Positions 26,292 through 36,111 of a stretch of 64,000 nt of DNA are shown here, one piece after another. The DNA is from Frateuria terrea (GTDB lineage Bacteria; Pseudomonadota; Gammaproteobacteria; Xanthomonadales; Rhodanobacteraceae). The DNA lies in the NCBI RefSeq assembly GCF_900115705.1, contig NZ_FOXL01000010.1, positions 1 to 64,000 of the forward strand, read 5' to 3'. Under the pieces are notes generated by a model, which saw nothing but the letters and a program-made list of their open reading frames with translations, did no database searches and had not been told where the DNA came from. The position numbers were made by a program, and so were the translations under genes. Positions within the stretch are counted from its first letter, which is position 1. Every line of letters begins with the position of its first letter.

Positions 26292-28666
26292 TGCCCCTCG
26301 ACCGTGCCCGCGATGGCGGCGTAGTCGCGAGACGAGCGGTTGCCTCTCGAGGCGGAGTCCGACGTGGGACCCTCAGGCCAGCCGAACCGCTGGCCAAGCC
26401 AGAGGTCCCAGTCGCGCGGCGCGAACACGTAGTAGCCGGCACCAGGAGTGAGCGTGAGTTCACCTATATAGATGCGCCCGTCATGCACGTAAAAATCCAC
26501 CCTCAGGTAGCCCAGTGGCTCGGCCAGGGTGGTCGCCAGCTTCAGCATTTCCTCCAGCAGCGGCGGGCGCGGACTCAGCGCGCCGTGGCACTTCTGGTTC
26601 TGCAGCTTGAACGGCGCGGGGCTCCAGTCGGCCAGGAACAGGTCCTGCGTCAGGTGCACGAAGCGCCCGCGCATGTACTGGATGAACACGAACGGTGCGC
26701 GCTCGCCGCCCGGATTGAACACGTTGAACTTGTAGTCGTCCGGCGGATTGCCGTCTTCCAGCAACGCCTTCTCGAACAGGATCCTCGGGGGGATCGCGCG
26801 ATAGTGCTTCTCGCGCTTGCGCACGGTGACCCCGCCGTCCAGCCAGCTGTTGGCCAGGGTCGCCAGCGCCTCGAGGTCTTCCTGGCGCTTGTCGTGCACC
26901 ACGTAGACCTGCCCCGCGCTGTGGTTCGACTTCATCACGAAGGTGTCGGGAAGGCGATCGAACGTATCGACGCAGACCCGCTCGCAAGAGTGGTAGAGCG
27001 GCACCAGATACCGCTCGCCCACGCGATCGGCGATATAGCCACGTGCAGCGAGCTTGTCGGCCAGGCGCGAAAAGAAGGGCCGCGGATGCCGCATCCGATG
27101 GAAGATCTTTTCCGAGAAATACCGGGGACGCCTGAAGTTGCAGAGGCGGCGGTGGGTAATGAAATACCTGTACTGGTAGAAAATCGGGTCAGGCAGATAG
27201 GCCAGCAAGCCGGCCAGTTTCTCCCGCGTGCTGGAGCGTTGAGTGGTTGTCATAGACGCCTTGTCATGTCTCGGGGCGTCATCTGCGGCGCTCCCCGGCA
27301 CGGCCAGGCCGGCGGTCACGCTGGCCCTGCTTCCTCCACTGCAGGCTAACGTTGCCGAAATCAACGCGGCGTTAAGTACGGCGCCGGCCAGGCTGAACCC
27401 GGCCACCGCCGCCACGTCGCTGTGGAACCAGGCAAAGCCTGCGTAGATGGCCGCTGCGCGCAACACCACGCTGCCGATTTCGTAGACCAGGTAGAAGCCC
27501 TGCAGGGACAGCGTGGCGATGGCGGCCACGCTGGGGCGATTGAGGAAACCAAAGAAGAGCCAGATGGCTAGCCAGCGCGCGTACTCGCCGGTGGGCGCCC
27601 AGGCTGCACCAAACACCCAGCGGAACAGCGATGGGCCGGACACCGCCACCAGACCGAACGGCACGATGCCGGCCACGGCGAGCAGGCCGGTGCCTTTGAG
27701 CAACAGTCGGCGCAGGTCCGCGCCGTGCCGCGCGGCTTCGGTGAAGCGCGGATAGAACACGTCGCTGACGGCTTTGCCGATGAGACGGAAGGGCATGGAA
27801 AGCACCGTCCGCGCGAGCGTGTAGAAGCCCGCTGCGCTGGTGCCGAACAGGCTGGCGAGCATGACCACGGGCAGGCCCTGGGCCGCGGCATTGAGCCCGA
27901 TCTGCGGCGCGCGGTAGAGCGCGAAGTCGCGATGCCGGCATGCCAGCTCGCGCAGCGACGTCTGCCCCGGCCCGGCACGGCGAAACAAACTTCCACGCAT
28001 GCCGGACGCGAGCATCGTCGCATACAGCCCATTGCCGAGCGTGGCCAGTACGACCAGCGTGGCGGCAAGCGGCTGGACGAAGCCGGCCACCGCCTTGGCG
28101 CCATTCATCAGCAGCGACTGCAGCACGGCCACGCGCGCGGTCAGGGTGAACTGCTTGGTGCGGATACGCCACTGCTCGACCACCTGCAGGCAGGCAGCGA
28201 GGAACATCGCCGGCCCCAGCCATGGCAGGAAAGGTTCGATCGCCTCAAGCTGCAGCAGCCTGACCAACGGCCCACCGACGACGAATACCGCCAGTTCGAC
28301 CAGCACCGAGCTGGTCAGCGCGATCGCCACGGACAGCCACGCCAGCCCACGGGCATCGCTTTCGCGCGCCGGCAACACGATGGCGATGGGATAGCTGAGC
28401 GCCGCGATCGGACCGATGACGCCCAGCAAGGCGGTGAAGCTGCCCAGGACGCCGAAGGCGGCCGGGCCATACTGGCGTGCGATCAGCGGCGCGCAGGCGA
28501 CGGTGACCGCTTGAGCGGCGGCCGTGCCGGTCGCCACCGCCGCAACGTTGCGCAGGAAACGGCTGCGGCTCAAGCGGTACAGGTGATGTCGCCAGCCAGG
28601 CACTGCCGATGTGATGGGCCGGCCCGCAGCGCTGGTCTGCATGGCCAGGCCGGGTTTGCTGGTCAC
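26288..28666 (-). CDS. fusion: Wzx-type flippase + TupA-like ATP-grasp ligase
   Basis: A single 792-aa frame. Residues 1 to about 450 are a MOP-type polysaccharide flippase with about 12 hydrophobic segments (FGVLGSFTALLGVIGPIAALS; later LFGTSAAGFYTLARTVLSMP). Residues from about 472 are a TupA-like ATP-grasp domain: FYQYRYFITHRRLCNF, YFSEKIFHRM, FVMKSNHSAGQV, PDDYKFNVFN, LRVDFYVHDGRIYIGELT. No stop separates them. An internal ATG at 27253 with AAGG nearby could still give a free ligase. GTG 28666 is chosen since AGGGAG lies 8 nt upstream; ATG 28726 and 28642 are alternatives. The fusion would tie substituent addition to translocation of the lipid-linked unit (inference). Confidence 0.82.
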   Translation of the reverse strand: MTSKPGLAMQTSAAGRPITSAVPGWRHHLYRLSRSRFLRNVAAVATGTAAAQAVTVACAPLIARQYGPAAFGVLGSFTALLGVIGPIAALSYPIAIVLPARESDARGLAWLSVAIALTSSVLVELAVFVVGGPLVRLLQLEAIEPFLPWLGPAMFLAACLQVVEQWRIRTKQFTLTARVAVLQSLLMNGAKAVAGFVQPLAATLVVLATLGNGLYATMLASGMRGSLFRRAGPGQTSLRELACRHRDFALYRAPQIGLNAAAQGLPVVMLASLFGTSAAGFYTLARTVLSMPFRLIGKAVSDVFYPRFTEAARHGADLRRLLLKGTGLLAVAGIVPFGLVAVSGPSLFRWVFGAAWAPTGEYARWLAIWLFFGFLNRPSVAAIATLSLQGFYLVYEIGSVVLRAAAIYAGFAWFHSDVAAVAGFSLAGAVLNAALISATLACSGGSRASVTAGLAVPGSAADDAPRHDKASMTTTQRSSTREKLAGLLAYLPDPIFYQYRYFITHRRLCNFRRPRYFSEKIFHRMRHPRPFFSRLADKLAARGYIADRVGERYLVPLYHSCERVCVDTFDRLPDTFVMKSNHSAGQVYVVHDKRQEDLEALATLANSWLDGGVTVRKREKHYRAIPPRILFEKALLEDGNPPDDYKFNVFNPGGERAPFVFIQYMRGRFVHLTQDLFLADWSPAPFKLQNQKCHGALSPRPPLLEEMLKLATTLAEPLGYLRVDFYVHDGRIYIGELTLTPGAGYYVFAPRDWDLWLGQRFGWPEGPTSDSASRGNRSSRDYAAIAGTVEGQ

Positions 28667-28868
28667 TCGGAGAACTCCCTCGGAAATGGCGCGTTCGCGG
28701 GATCCCCGCACGCTGCTGTCGAGCACGCTGGCAAAAAAACTAGGTGCGATCGGGTGGATGGGCTGTGAAGCGGCGGGCAGTGAACCGACGCGCTGAGGCT
28801 TCCGTCACACCATGCGCAGCAGTGGTCGCGCATGTGGTTTCCGGCGAGTCCTGCCTTGCCCGCACGCT

Positions 28869-28904
28869 GACGCGTAGCCGACGTTGGTTCGTCGGCTACG
28901 CGTC
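28869..28904. repeat. perfect 15-bp inverted repeat
   Basis: Arms GACGCGTAGCCGACG (28869-28883) and its exact complement (28890-28904) flank a 6-nt loop, in the 297-bp gap between the fusion gene and the WecA-like gene. It is 60 bp past the WecA-like stop on the - strand. No T-run follows on either side. The rest of the gap holds no supported ORF. Confidence 0.7.
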
Positions 28905-28963
28905 GAGTGCTGGCTGGTGCGCTGTCTACGCCAGGCCGGGGAATCGGCAGCAGTGGATCCGAT

Positions 28964-30148
28964 TCATTCCGCCGCCGCGCCGCGCTTGGATCCGTCATCC
29001 GGCCGCCGTCCCAGGCCGGCACGGGTGGGCTTCTGCGGGAAGGCGAGGACGCGGGCGCTGGTCAGCATGCCATGTGCCGTATGCACGGGGGCGGGCGCGG
29101 GCAGGGGACGCGGAGCCGGCCCTTGGGCCTGCTGGCGCTGCCACACACGGTTGGTGGTGGTGACGTAGATGAGCGTCAGCGCGCCGAAGGCGAGCAGGTT
29201 GCTGCCGGGCGCCAGCGAGTGGGTGAGCATGCCCGTCAGCGCCAGAACGATCGCCAGCATCACCAGCGCCACCAGCGTGGTGCGCGGTCCCAGGCCGGCG
29301 CGCAGCATCATGTGGTGGATGTGGCCGCGGTCCGGCTTGAACGGGCTCTTGCCCTCGCGGATGCGGCGCACCATCACCGCCAGCGTGTCCAGCACCGGCA
29401 AGCCGACGCACCACAGCACGTCGATCGTGGAAAGCTCGTTGTCGGGCACGCTCTGGCTGAGGTGGATCAAGGTCCAGGCCAGGATGTAGCCGACCACCAT
29501 GCTGCCGGCGTCGCCGAGGAAAATCTTCTTCCCCACCAGGCCCAGGTTTACTGCCAGGTAAGGCACCAGCGCACCGGCCAGGAGTACCAGCACGATCACG
29601 CCAGGCCACTGCGGCTGGCCCTGGTACATGATGATGGCGCCGATGCTGACCAGGGCCAGCGTGCCAGCCAGGCCGTCGATGCCGTCCATCATGTTGAAGG
29701 CATTGAGCAGACCGATCACCGCGATGACCGTCAGCGGAATGCCGAACACGCCCAGTTCGAATTCCTTGCCGAAGAGATGGCCCAGCGTGTGGATGTGAAC
29801 GCCGGTCACCGCGACCATGGTCAGTACCGCGGCGGTCTGCACCAGCAGCCGCGTGCGCACGCTCAGGTCGAAGCGGTCGTCCAGCGCGCCCACCACCGCC
29901 AGCACCGCCGCCGTGGCCAGCAGCGTGCTGGTGAACAGGTGCGCCTGGCCGTCGACCACCGCACCGGCAAGCACGCCGATGAATGCCGCCAGGCCCCCGA
30001 TCAAGGGGATGTGGCCTACGTGATGTTTGCGTTCATCCGGACGATCCACCAAGCCCCAGGACTCGGCGAATCGATACAGGATGGCGATCGCCAGCGACGA
30101 AACGCAGGCGGCCGTCAGACATGCAACAAGTATCCGGGAGTACTGCAT
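28964..30148 (-). CDS. WecA/MraY-family undecaprenyl-phosphate sugar-1-phosphate transferase
   Basis: A 394-aa polytopic enzyme that starts repeat-unit synthesis by moving a HexNAc-1-phosphate from its UDP-sugar to undecaprenyl phosphate. Seen: DRPDERKHHVGHIPLIGG at the first cytoplasmic loop, GALDDRFDL, the catalytic Asp-rich NAFNMMDGIDGLAG, GDAGSM, and the DRGHIHHMML histidine motif, all in family order across about 11 helices. The cytoplasmic C-tail is Pro/Ala-rich. ATG 30148 gives a hydrophobic start; 30163 is an alternative. It is the only initiating transferase in the window, so the exopolysaccharide probably begins with GlcNAc or a related sugar. Confidence 0.88.
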   Translation of the reverse strand: MQYSRILVACLTAACVSSLAIAILYRFAESWGLVDRPDERKHHVGHIPLIGGLAAFIGVLAGAVVDGQAHLFTSTLLATAAVLAVVGALDDRFDLSVRTRLLVQTAAVLTMVAVTGVHIHTLGHLFGKEFELGVFGIPLTVIAVIGLLNAFNMMDGIDGLAGTLALVSIGAIIMYQGQPQWPGVIVLVLLAGALVPYLAVNLGLVGKKIFLGDAGSMVVGYILAWTLIHLSQSVPDNELSTIDVLWCVGLPVLDTLAVMVRRIREGKSPFKPDRGHIHHMMLRAGLGPRTTLVALVMLAIVLALTGMLTHSLAPGSNLLAFGALTLIYVTTTNRVWQRQQAQGPAPRPLPAPAPVHTAHGMLTSARVLAFPQKPTRAGLGRRPDDGSKRGAAAE

Positions 30149-30394
30149 AGTGGCTAGTCCCATCGTCCTGATTGGGCCATGCCGCAGGCGGTTCTTTCCC
30201 ACCAGTTGGCACGGCACCACCCGCGTTAGCAGGCAAAACCGGATATCCCCGTTCCCTGGCCCCCGTGAGGAGGCTTCCGGCAAGACTAGGCAGGCACCAG
30301 TGCAATTGACGTCAATGGGAGACAGGCGCCGCCGGCCTGCAAGGAAGGCGCCGCGGGCCTGTCCCGGCCGCTTGGCGATTCAGTGAAGAATCAG

Positions 30395-32236
30395 TCAGCG
30401 GAACAGCAGATTGATCATCACCAGCGTGGCCACCAGCATCGCCAGCGTGAGCGGCACGCCGACGCGCAGAAAGTCCTTGCCGCGGTAGCCGCCGGGGCCA
30501 GCCACCATCATCAGGGCCGGGTGGCCGGAGCTGAGCAGGAAGGTGTTGGACGAGGATACCGCGACGATCAGCGCGTACGCTGAAGGGTTGCCGCCGGTGG
30601 CCACCGCCACGCTGATCGCGATCGGCACCATCATCACCGTGGCGCCCACGTTGGACATGACCTGCGAGAACAGCAGCGTGAGCACCGCCAGGCAGGTCTG
30701 CAGGATCCATGGCGAGGCGCCGCCGAGGTGGTTGAGCACCTCCTGCGCCAGCCAGGCCGCGGTGCCGGTGGCGTCCATCGACCAGCCCAGTGGAATGAGA
30801 CAGGCCGTGACGAAAATCGTCTTCCAGTTGACCGCCTTGTAGGCCTCGTCCATGTTCAGTACGCCGGTCAGCAGCATGCCGATCGCGCCGGTCATCATCG
30901 CTACCGACAGGTCCAGGTGGGTGAACAGCGCCAGGCACTTGGCCAGCAGGAAGAAACCCACCGCCTGCCAGATCTTGCCGGGGCGCTGCTCCTCCTTGGG
31001 AATGTCGGTGACGACCACCAGGTCCTTGTCCTCGGTCGCCAGCGCCAGGTCGCGCCAGCTCGAGTGCAGCACCAGCGTGTCGCCGGCGCGCAGGCTCACG
31101 CCGCGCACGTCGTCGCGGAACACCTGGTCGCCGCGGTTCACCGCCAGCACCGAGATGCCATAGCGCTTGCGCAGGCGCAGATCGCCCACGCTCTGCTTGA
31201 GGAAGCGCGATGACGGCGGCAGCACCGCCTCGGAGATGCCCGCGCGGGTCGGGTTGAACAACTCGCCCAGCTGGCGCATGCGCGGCGAGACCTTGCACAG
31301 CTGGTTGTTGGCGAAGCGGCTGATCTCCTCGCGTGGCGCCAGCACGCCGAGCACCGAGCCGACCCAGATCACGTAGTCGACCGGCGGCGCCATGCGCGCA
31401 TCGTTGCCGCTCTTGATCGCCAGGATCAGTGGCGCGCCATGCAACTGCTCCACCTCGCCGATGCTCATGCCGACCAACGGGCTTTCGGCGGTGACGGTGA
31501 GCTCGGCCGTCTCGCCGCCGATGCCGTAGGTCTCGGCGAAGTAGCTCTCGGTGCGGCCGGGGGTCACCTTCAGGCGTTCGTCCTCGCGCTCGGGCAGCAG
31601 CTTGCGGGCGAACAGCCAGAAATATCCGATGCCGAGCAACGCCAGCACCAGGCCCACCGGGGTCACGCTGAACAGGCCGAACTTCGGAATGGTGTGCGCG
31701 CCGGGCGGCAGGTTCGCGTTGGCGCTGGCGATCAGGTCGTTGAGAACGATCAGCGGCGAGTTGGCGATCAGCGTGGTGTTGGTCGCGGTCAGGATGCAGA
31801 AGCCCATCGGCAACAGCAGCCGCGAGATCGGCACGCCGGTGCGCGCGGACAGGCGGCTGGTCACCGGGATCATCAGCGCGGCCAGCGCCTGGCTCGGGAT
31901 CACCGCGCTGAACAGGCTGGTGACCGAGTTGATCACCACGCCCAGCCGCGATTCCTTGCCGCGCGCCATGCGCATCACGAAGCTGGCGGTCAGCGAGAGC
32001 ACGCCGGCGCGGTCCAGTCCCGCGCCCATGATCATGATCGCGATGATTGCGATCACCGCGTTGCCGGCGAAGCCGTTGAATACGCGGTCCGAAGGAATCA
32101 GCCCGGTCAGGCCGATCACCACCACCACCAGCAGCGCGACCATGTCGGCGCGGATCCATTCCAGCACCAGCATCAGCATGGTGAAGCCCACCAGCCCGAG
32201 TACCAGGATCATTTCGGGGGTGAGCGCGAGGGCCAC
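30395..32236 (-). CDS. SLC13-family anion permease with two TrkA-C domains
   Basis: A 613-aa inner-membrane transporter of the DASS/SLC13-like group. Hydrophobic N-terminal helices (MILVLGLVGFTMLML, VVVVIGLTGLIP) and the substrate-site loop TATNTTLIANSPLIVLNDL are visible. Two central TrkA-C (RCK-C) domains follow: EVEQLHGAPLILAIK and RKRYGISVLAVNRGDQV. C-terminal helices include a second symmetrical loop with SNVGATVMMVPIAIS. Substrates in the family include sulfate, dicarboxylates and other anions. Its position near a sulfation locus makes sulfate possible, but this is weak inference. The start is uncertain: GTG 32236 or ATG 32212. Confidence 0.82.
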   Translation of the reverse strand: MALALTPEMILVLGLVGFTMLMLVLEWIRADMVALLVVVVIGLTGLIPSDRVFNGFAGNAVIAIIAIMIMGAGLDRAGVLSLTASFVMRMARGKESRLGVVINSVTSLFSAVIPSQALAALMIPVTSRLSARTGVPISRLLLPMGFCILTATNTTLIANSPLIVLNDLIASANANLPPGAHTIPKFGLFSVTPVGLVLALLGIGYFWLFARKLLPEREDERLKVTPGRTESYFAETYGIGGETAELTVTAESPLVGMSIGEVEQLHGAPLILAIKSGNDARMAPPVDYVIWVGSVLGVLAPREEISRFANNQLCKVSPRMRQLGELFNPTRAGISEAVLPPSSRFLKQSVGDLRLRKRYGISVLAVNRGDQVFRDDVRGVSLRAGDTLVLHSSWRDLALATEDKDLVVVTDIPKEEQRPGKIWQAVGFFLLAKCLALFTHLDLSVAMMTGAIGMLLTGVLNMDEAYKAVNWKTIFVTACLIPLGWSMDATGTAAWLAQEVLNHLGGASPWILQTCLAVLTLLFSQVMSNVGATVMMVPIAISVAVATGGNPSAYALIVAVSSSNTFLLSSGHPALMMVAGPGGYRGKDFLRVGVPLTLAMLVATLVMINLLFR

Positions 32237-32390
32237 TAGCGAGCGTCCAGGAAGGGCTGGTGGTGGAAGCGGATGGGATTGTGCAGTGGATGCCTCACGC
32301 GGCCGGGCCCGTCCCTGTTTGCCCGCCAGTATAAGCGGCACGTTGCAGTGGCTGGTGAACCACGGGCTTGCGCGGTGACACATTCTTGAA

Positions 32391-32440
32391 CCCTCGCCCC
32401 TCTGGGGGAGAGGTCAGGGCGAGGAGCCGGGGCTCGCGGG
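32391..32440. repeat. REP-like palindromic repeat, copy 1
   Basis: CCCTCTGGGGGAGAGG hairpin followed by the tail GGCGAGGAGCCGGGGCTCGC. It is one of several related intergenic elements in this window (39771, 42327, 42405, 47180, 47291, 58366). It lies in the 308-bp gap between the permease and trmB; nothing else was seen there. Confidence 0.65.
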
Positions 32441-32544
32441 TCGCTTGATCGAGCAAGGCTGTTGGAAAGCCTCGGACGATGAGGCCGAGGCAAGCGCAAC
32501 CCCTCACTCCGAGCCTATCCCCGCAGAGAAGAAGGAGCAGCGCA

Positions 32545-33279
32545 TCACGCCCTTCGATAGAGCAGGTCCCAGACACCGTGTCCGAGCTTCAGCCCGCGCC
32601 GCTCGAAGTGCGTTTCGATGCGCCAGGCCGGCTTCTCCGCATACTGGCCGGGCGCGATGGCATTGCGCCACGCGGGTGCGGCTTCCATCACCTCGAGCAT
32701 GTGCTCGGCGTAAGGCTGCCAGTCGGTGGCCAGGTGCAGCAGGCCGCCTGCCGCCATGCGCGAGGCGAGCAGCGCGACGAACTCCGGCTGCACGATGCGC
32801 CGCTTGTTGTGCCGCTTCTTGTGCCAGGGATCCGGAAACCAGATGCGCGCCTCGGCCAGCGCGCCCGGTGCGATCTCGTGCTCGAGCACTTCGACCGCGT
32901 CGTGTTTGTAGATGCGCACGTTCGCCGCCGCGCGTTCGGCCAGCGCGTTCATCAGCCGGCCCACGCCGGGGCCGTGCACCTCGACGCCGATGTAGTCGCG
33001 CAGCGGATCGTGCTCGCTGGCCCAGGCCAGCGCCTCGCCGTTGCCGAAGCCGATTTCCAGCACGCGCGGGGCGATGCGGCCGAAGCGGGCGTCGAAGTCC
33101 TGCGCGGCACCGTGGTAGTCGATGCCGAAGCGTGCCCAGTGCGCATCGAAGGCCCGCTGCTGCGCCGGCGTCATGCGGCCCTCGCGCAGCACGAAGCTGC
33201 GGATGCGGCGAAGGTGCGGGGGGCGGTCGGGATGTTCGGACGGGTCGGTCACGGCGTGCGCCTGGATTGCGGGGGACAT
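32545..33279 (-). CDS. trmB: tRNA (guanine-N7-)-methyltransferase
   Basis: A 244-aa SAM-dependent enzyme that makes m7G46 in the variable loop of tRNAs. The SAM site [14 protein letters not shown] and the signature [19 protein letters not shown] are both present, and the C-terminus LLYRRA is typical. The N-terminus [21 protein letters not shown] is an acidic extension common in this group. Start 33279 is chosen because it gives the usual length; no strong ribosome-binding site is visible. Confidence 0.95.
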   Translation of the reverse strand: MSPAIQAHAVTDPSEHPDRPPHLRRIRSFVLREGRMTPAQQRAFDAHWARFGIDYHGAAQDFDARFGRIAPRVLEIGFGNGEALAWASEHDPLRDYIGVEVHGPGVGRLMNALAERAAANVRIYKHDAVEVLEHEIAPGALAEARIWFPDPWHKKRHNKRRIVQPEFVALLASRMAAGGLLHLATDWQPYAEHMLEVMEAAPAWRNAIAPGQYAEKPAWRIETHFERRGLKLGHGVWDLLYRRA

Positions 33280-33326
33280 GGCGCTTGCGAAGGTCGCGCC
33301 ATGTCGCGGGGCGGCGCATTGTAGCG

Positions 33327-33347
33327 GCGGCGCCGCGAGGGCGCCGC
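33327..33347. other. GC hairpin between DUF6600 gene and trmB
   Basis: GCGGCGCC and GGCGCCGC form a perfect 8-bp stem with a 5-nt loop just after the stop at 33356. No T-run follows, so a factor-independent terminator is doubtful. Confidence 0.4.
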
Positions 33348-33355
33348 TTCCACGA

Positions 33356-35578
33356 TCAGTGCTGTGGATCGAAGCGATGCGCCGGCTCGTGCCGGGGATG
33401 CGGCGCGGGCGCCTGCGACTGCGCGGGTTGCGCCTGGCGTGGCGGCGGCGCTGAACGCTGCATGGGCGCCGCGTGCGGCATCGGTCGCATCTGGCGGAAG
33501 TCCGGCGAGCGCTGGAAGCGCGGCGGCGGGGCTGCCGCGCGGGCGTGCAGTTGCGCGTCGAAATCCGGCGCGCGCAGGTGCGCCGGCTGGGTGGGGCGGT
33601 CCATGCCGCGTACCGGCGATGGACGCGGCATGGGCTCGCGCCGTGCGTCCTCGATGCGCGCCGCGCGGGCACGGGCGTCGAAGTCCGGCGCACGCTGGAA
33701 GCGCGGGCCGGCCTCCGCGTCCGGTCGGCGGACCGGAGTGCGCGATGCATCCGCACGCTCGAAATGCGGCACCTGCGGCAACGTCGGTGCCGCCCGATCG
33801 CGATCGGTGCGGGCGGTGGAGATGAAACTCACGCCCGGGCGCGGCTGCGCGGGCTCGCCTGCCTCATGCGCACGCACGAAGCGCGCCGAGCGCAATTCGC
33901 CCGGCCGCAGCGGCATCTCGCGCGGCGCCATGCGAGCGGGTACGCCTGCGGTGCGGACGTCGCGCCCGCCGGCCTGGATCGGGACGCGGGGCGCTTCCCG
34001 TGCCTGGCCGAGGCCACGGGCCGGGACGATGCGCGCGACTGCCGGGAGCGTATCGGCATGCGGGCGCAGCACGCGCACGTGCGCCGGCGCCGCCAGCGGC
34101 CGGGCGTGGGTGGCGCGGTCGGCCACCAGTTCGGCACTGGGCGCATGCCGTGCCACCACGGCGCGACGAAAACCCTGTGCCGGCAGCGCGCCAGCGCGCG
34201 GCGGACGCGGCGGCGCGAAGCTGTGTGGCGTGGGTTTCGGCGTAGCCGCGCGGCCGAGCAGCCGGGCGCCGCCGAGCTTGTCCGGATCGATGTTCAGCCG
34301 ATGCCGCTGCACGCGGTCGGCGTTGGCAAAATTGCGCGCCGGCACGGCGGTGAAGCCGCGTGGTCCCTTGCCGTGCAGCGCACGCACCGGCGGCGCGATG
34401 CCGCGGTGCCAGTCGCGGTAGCGGCGGTCGACGCGTTCGCTGACCGCCCGGTCGCGCATGTGGATGTTGGTCACGTTGATCCGCGTGTAGTAGCGACGGC
34501 TGCCGCGGTACCACGGGTCGTAGACGTCGCCCGGTCCGAGCGGGTACCAGCCGATCGGGGCGCCGCTGCCCACCGACGCGCGCCAATGGCCGCCACCGAC
34601 GAACGCGACCAGCGCCGGCGCATACACCGGGCGCCAGCCGATCGGGCCGGGCACCCAGCACCAGCCGCGGCTGCGCCAGGCCCAGCGGCCGTAGTGGTAG
34701 GGCGCGAAGCCCCAGGGCGCATCGTCCACCCAGGTCCAGCCCCACGGGCCGACCCAGGCCCAGTGGCCGTCCCGGTAAGGCGCCCAGCCGGTGTCGACGT
34801 GCGCCGGGTACCACACCTGCCCGTACTCCGGATCGCTGCTCCAGTCGCCGTACCGGTCCAGGTCCTGGTAGCCGATCACGTCGTCGGAAACGTAACGGCG
34901 CGAGTCGGAATCGGCGTAGCGCCGATCGCGCTCGTCGCTCCAGGCATCGAAGTCGTCGCCACCGGCGAGGTCTTCCACGGCGACGTCGGCCAGCGCGGAG
35001 TCGGCGAAGCGGTAGCTGCGGCCGGCGACCACCAGCCGCTGCGCATCGTTCTGGCCGTACACCGTGGCGTTGCCGTCGAAGGCGGTAATGCGGGTGGCCT
35101 GGCCGTCGGCCCCGACGTCCACGCGGAAGCTGCCCGGGTGGTCGACCACCAGCGCCACGGTCGGCGTGTCGATCTCGTAGCTCTGGCCTTCGTCGAGCTG
35201 GCGCACGGTGAGGCTGAGCGTGCCCTGGGTGAGCTCGAGCTGGGCCAGCTGGTCATCCAGCTGCAGGAAGCCTACGTCGGTGCCGCCGTCCAGGCGCAGG
35301 GCGGCGCCGTCCAGTTCCAGTTCGGCGCGCGCGCCGGTGCTGCTGGACAGCCGGTCGCCGGTGGTCAGCGGGCGGTTGATGCCGGCTTCGCCCCAGTCCT
35401 GCGCGCCGGAAGGCAGCAGGCCCACATCGCCTTCCATATAGGAAAGGCGGGCGACCCGGTCCGGCGGATCGCCCGCGGTATCGGCCGCTGCCTGCGCCGG
35501 CAGGACACCGGCCGCGCACAGCAGCAGGGTGGCGGCGCAGGCGCGCCAGAGGAGCTGCAGTTTCGAAGGTGCACGCAT
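33356..35578 (-). CDS. secreted FecR/DUF6600-like protein with repetitive C-terminus
   Basis: A 740-aa exported protein. The signal peptide is [22 protein letters not shown]. Next comes a FecR-like domain ([35 protein letters not shown]) followed by an aromatic region with repeated WxW units ([35 protein letters not shown]), the DUF6600 pattern. The last 300 residues are Pro/Arg/Ala-rich and repeat motifs such as [20 protein letters not shown] and RFQRSPDF. Function is unknown; a cell-envelope or surface-assembly role is plausible. ATG 35578 is chosen: GGAGGA lies 7 nt upstream and the signal peptide begins there. Confidence 0.8.
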   Translation of the reverse strand: MRAPSKLQLLWRACAATLLLCAAGVLPAQAAADTAGDPPDRVARLSYMEGDVGLLPSGAQDWGEAGINRPLTTGDRLSSSTGARAELELDGAALRLDGGTDVGFLQLDDQLAQLELTQGTLSLTVRQLDEGQSYEIDTPTVALVVDHPGSFRVDVGADGQATRITAFDGNATVYGQNDAQRLVVAGRSYRFADSALADVAVEDLAGGDDFDAWSDERDRRYADSDSRRYVSDDVIGYQDLDRYGDWSSDPEYGQVWYPAHVDTGWAPYRDGHWAWVGPWGWTWVDDAPWGFAPYHYGRWAWRSRGWCWVPGPIGWRPVYAPALVAFVGGGHWRASVGSGAPIGWYPLGPGDVYDPWYRGSRRYYTRINVTNIHMRDRAVSERVDRRYRDWHRGIAPPVRALHGKGPRGFTAVPARNFANADRVQRHRLNIDPDKLGGARLLGRAATPKPTPHSFAPPRPPRAGALPAQGFRRAVVARHAPSAELVADRATHARPLAAPAHVRVLRPHADTLPAVARIVPARGLGQAREAPRVPIQAGGRDVRTAGVPARMAPREMPLRPGELRSARFVRAHEAGEPAQPRPGVSFISTARTDRDRAAPTLPQVPHFERADASRTPVRRPDAEAGPRFQRAPDFDARARAARIEDARREPMPRPSPVRGMDRPTQPAHLRAPDFDAQLHARAAAPPPRFQRSPDFRQMRPMPHAAPMQRSAPPPRQAQPAQSQAPAPHPRHEPAHRFDPQH

Positions 35579-35800
35579 GGGATTTCCTCCGCCGTGTCCT
35601 CGCGATAGAACGGCCAGCCTCACGAGGCGATGACCGATTATGGGCCGGCCGCCCACTGCGCAACGGCCGGGTGGGCCGACGGTTCAGCCGGCCGCCATGT
35701 GCGGTTCATGCCCGGTGCGGGCAGGGCATGAACCGGATCGTCGCCCGAGCAAACCCCGTTCCCCAACTCCCGCTTCCCGGGTTACCATCAGTGGCCACAA

Positions 35801-35874
35801 GCGGGTGTAGCTCAATGGTAGAGCTGTAGCTTCCCAAGCTACTGACGAGGGTTCGATTCCCTTCACCCGCTCCA
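35801..35874 (+). tRNA. tRNA-Gly (anticodon CCC)
   Basis: A 74-nt cloverleaf: acceptor stem GCGGGTG/CACCCGC, D-arm AGCTCAATGGTAGAGCT, anticodon stem GTAGC/GCTAC with loop TTCCCAA (CCC at positions 34-36), T-arm GAGGGTTCGATTCCCTT, and an encoded TCCA end. It reads the glycine codon GGG, useful in this high-GC genome. Confidence 0.95.
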
Positions 35875-36111
35875 TTCCGCTCCCGGTCTGCAATCGGCCG
35901 TATCGGAGCATCGGGTGGGGACCGCTCGGGCTGCGCCGGAAGCGGGCGATTGGCAGATGTCCGTCCTCGTTCCGTGGAAAGCATTCATGCCCGACAGAGG
36001 CGAACACGGTGGCCACTCTTCCGCCCTACCTCGAACTGGTCGGCGGTTGACCTCACGTTCGCTCCACCTGGCCGGTGGAAGGTGACGGGCTTTCCACTCC
36101 GTGCCCAGCCC

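Noticed and set aside
28869-28904. intrinsic terminator of the WecA-like gene
   Set aside because: The stem is perfect but no T-run follows on either strand.
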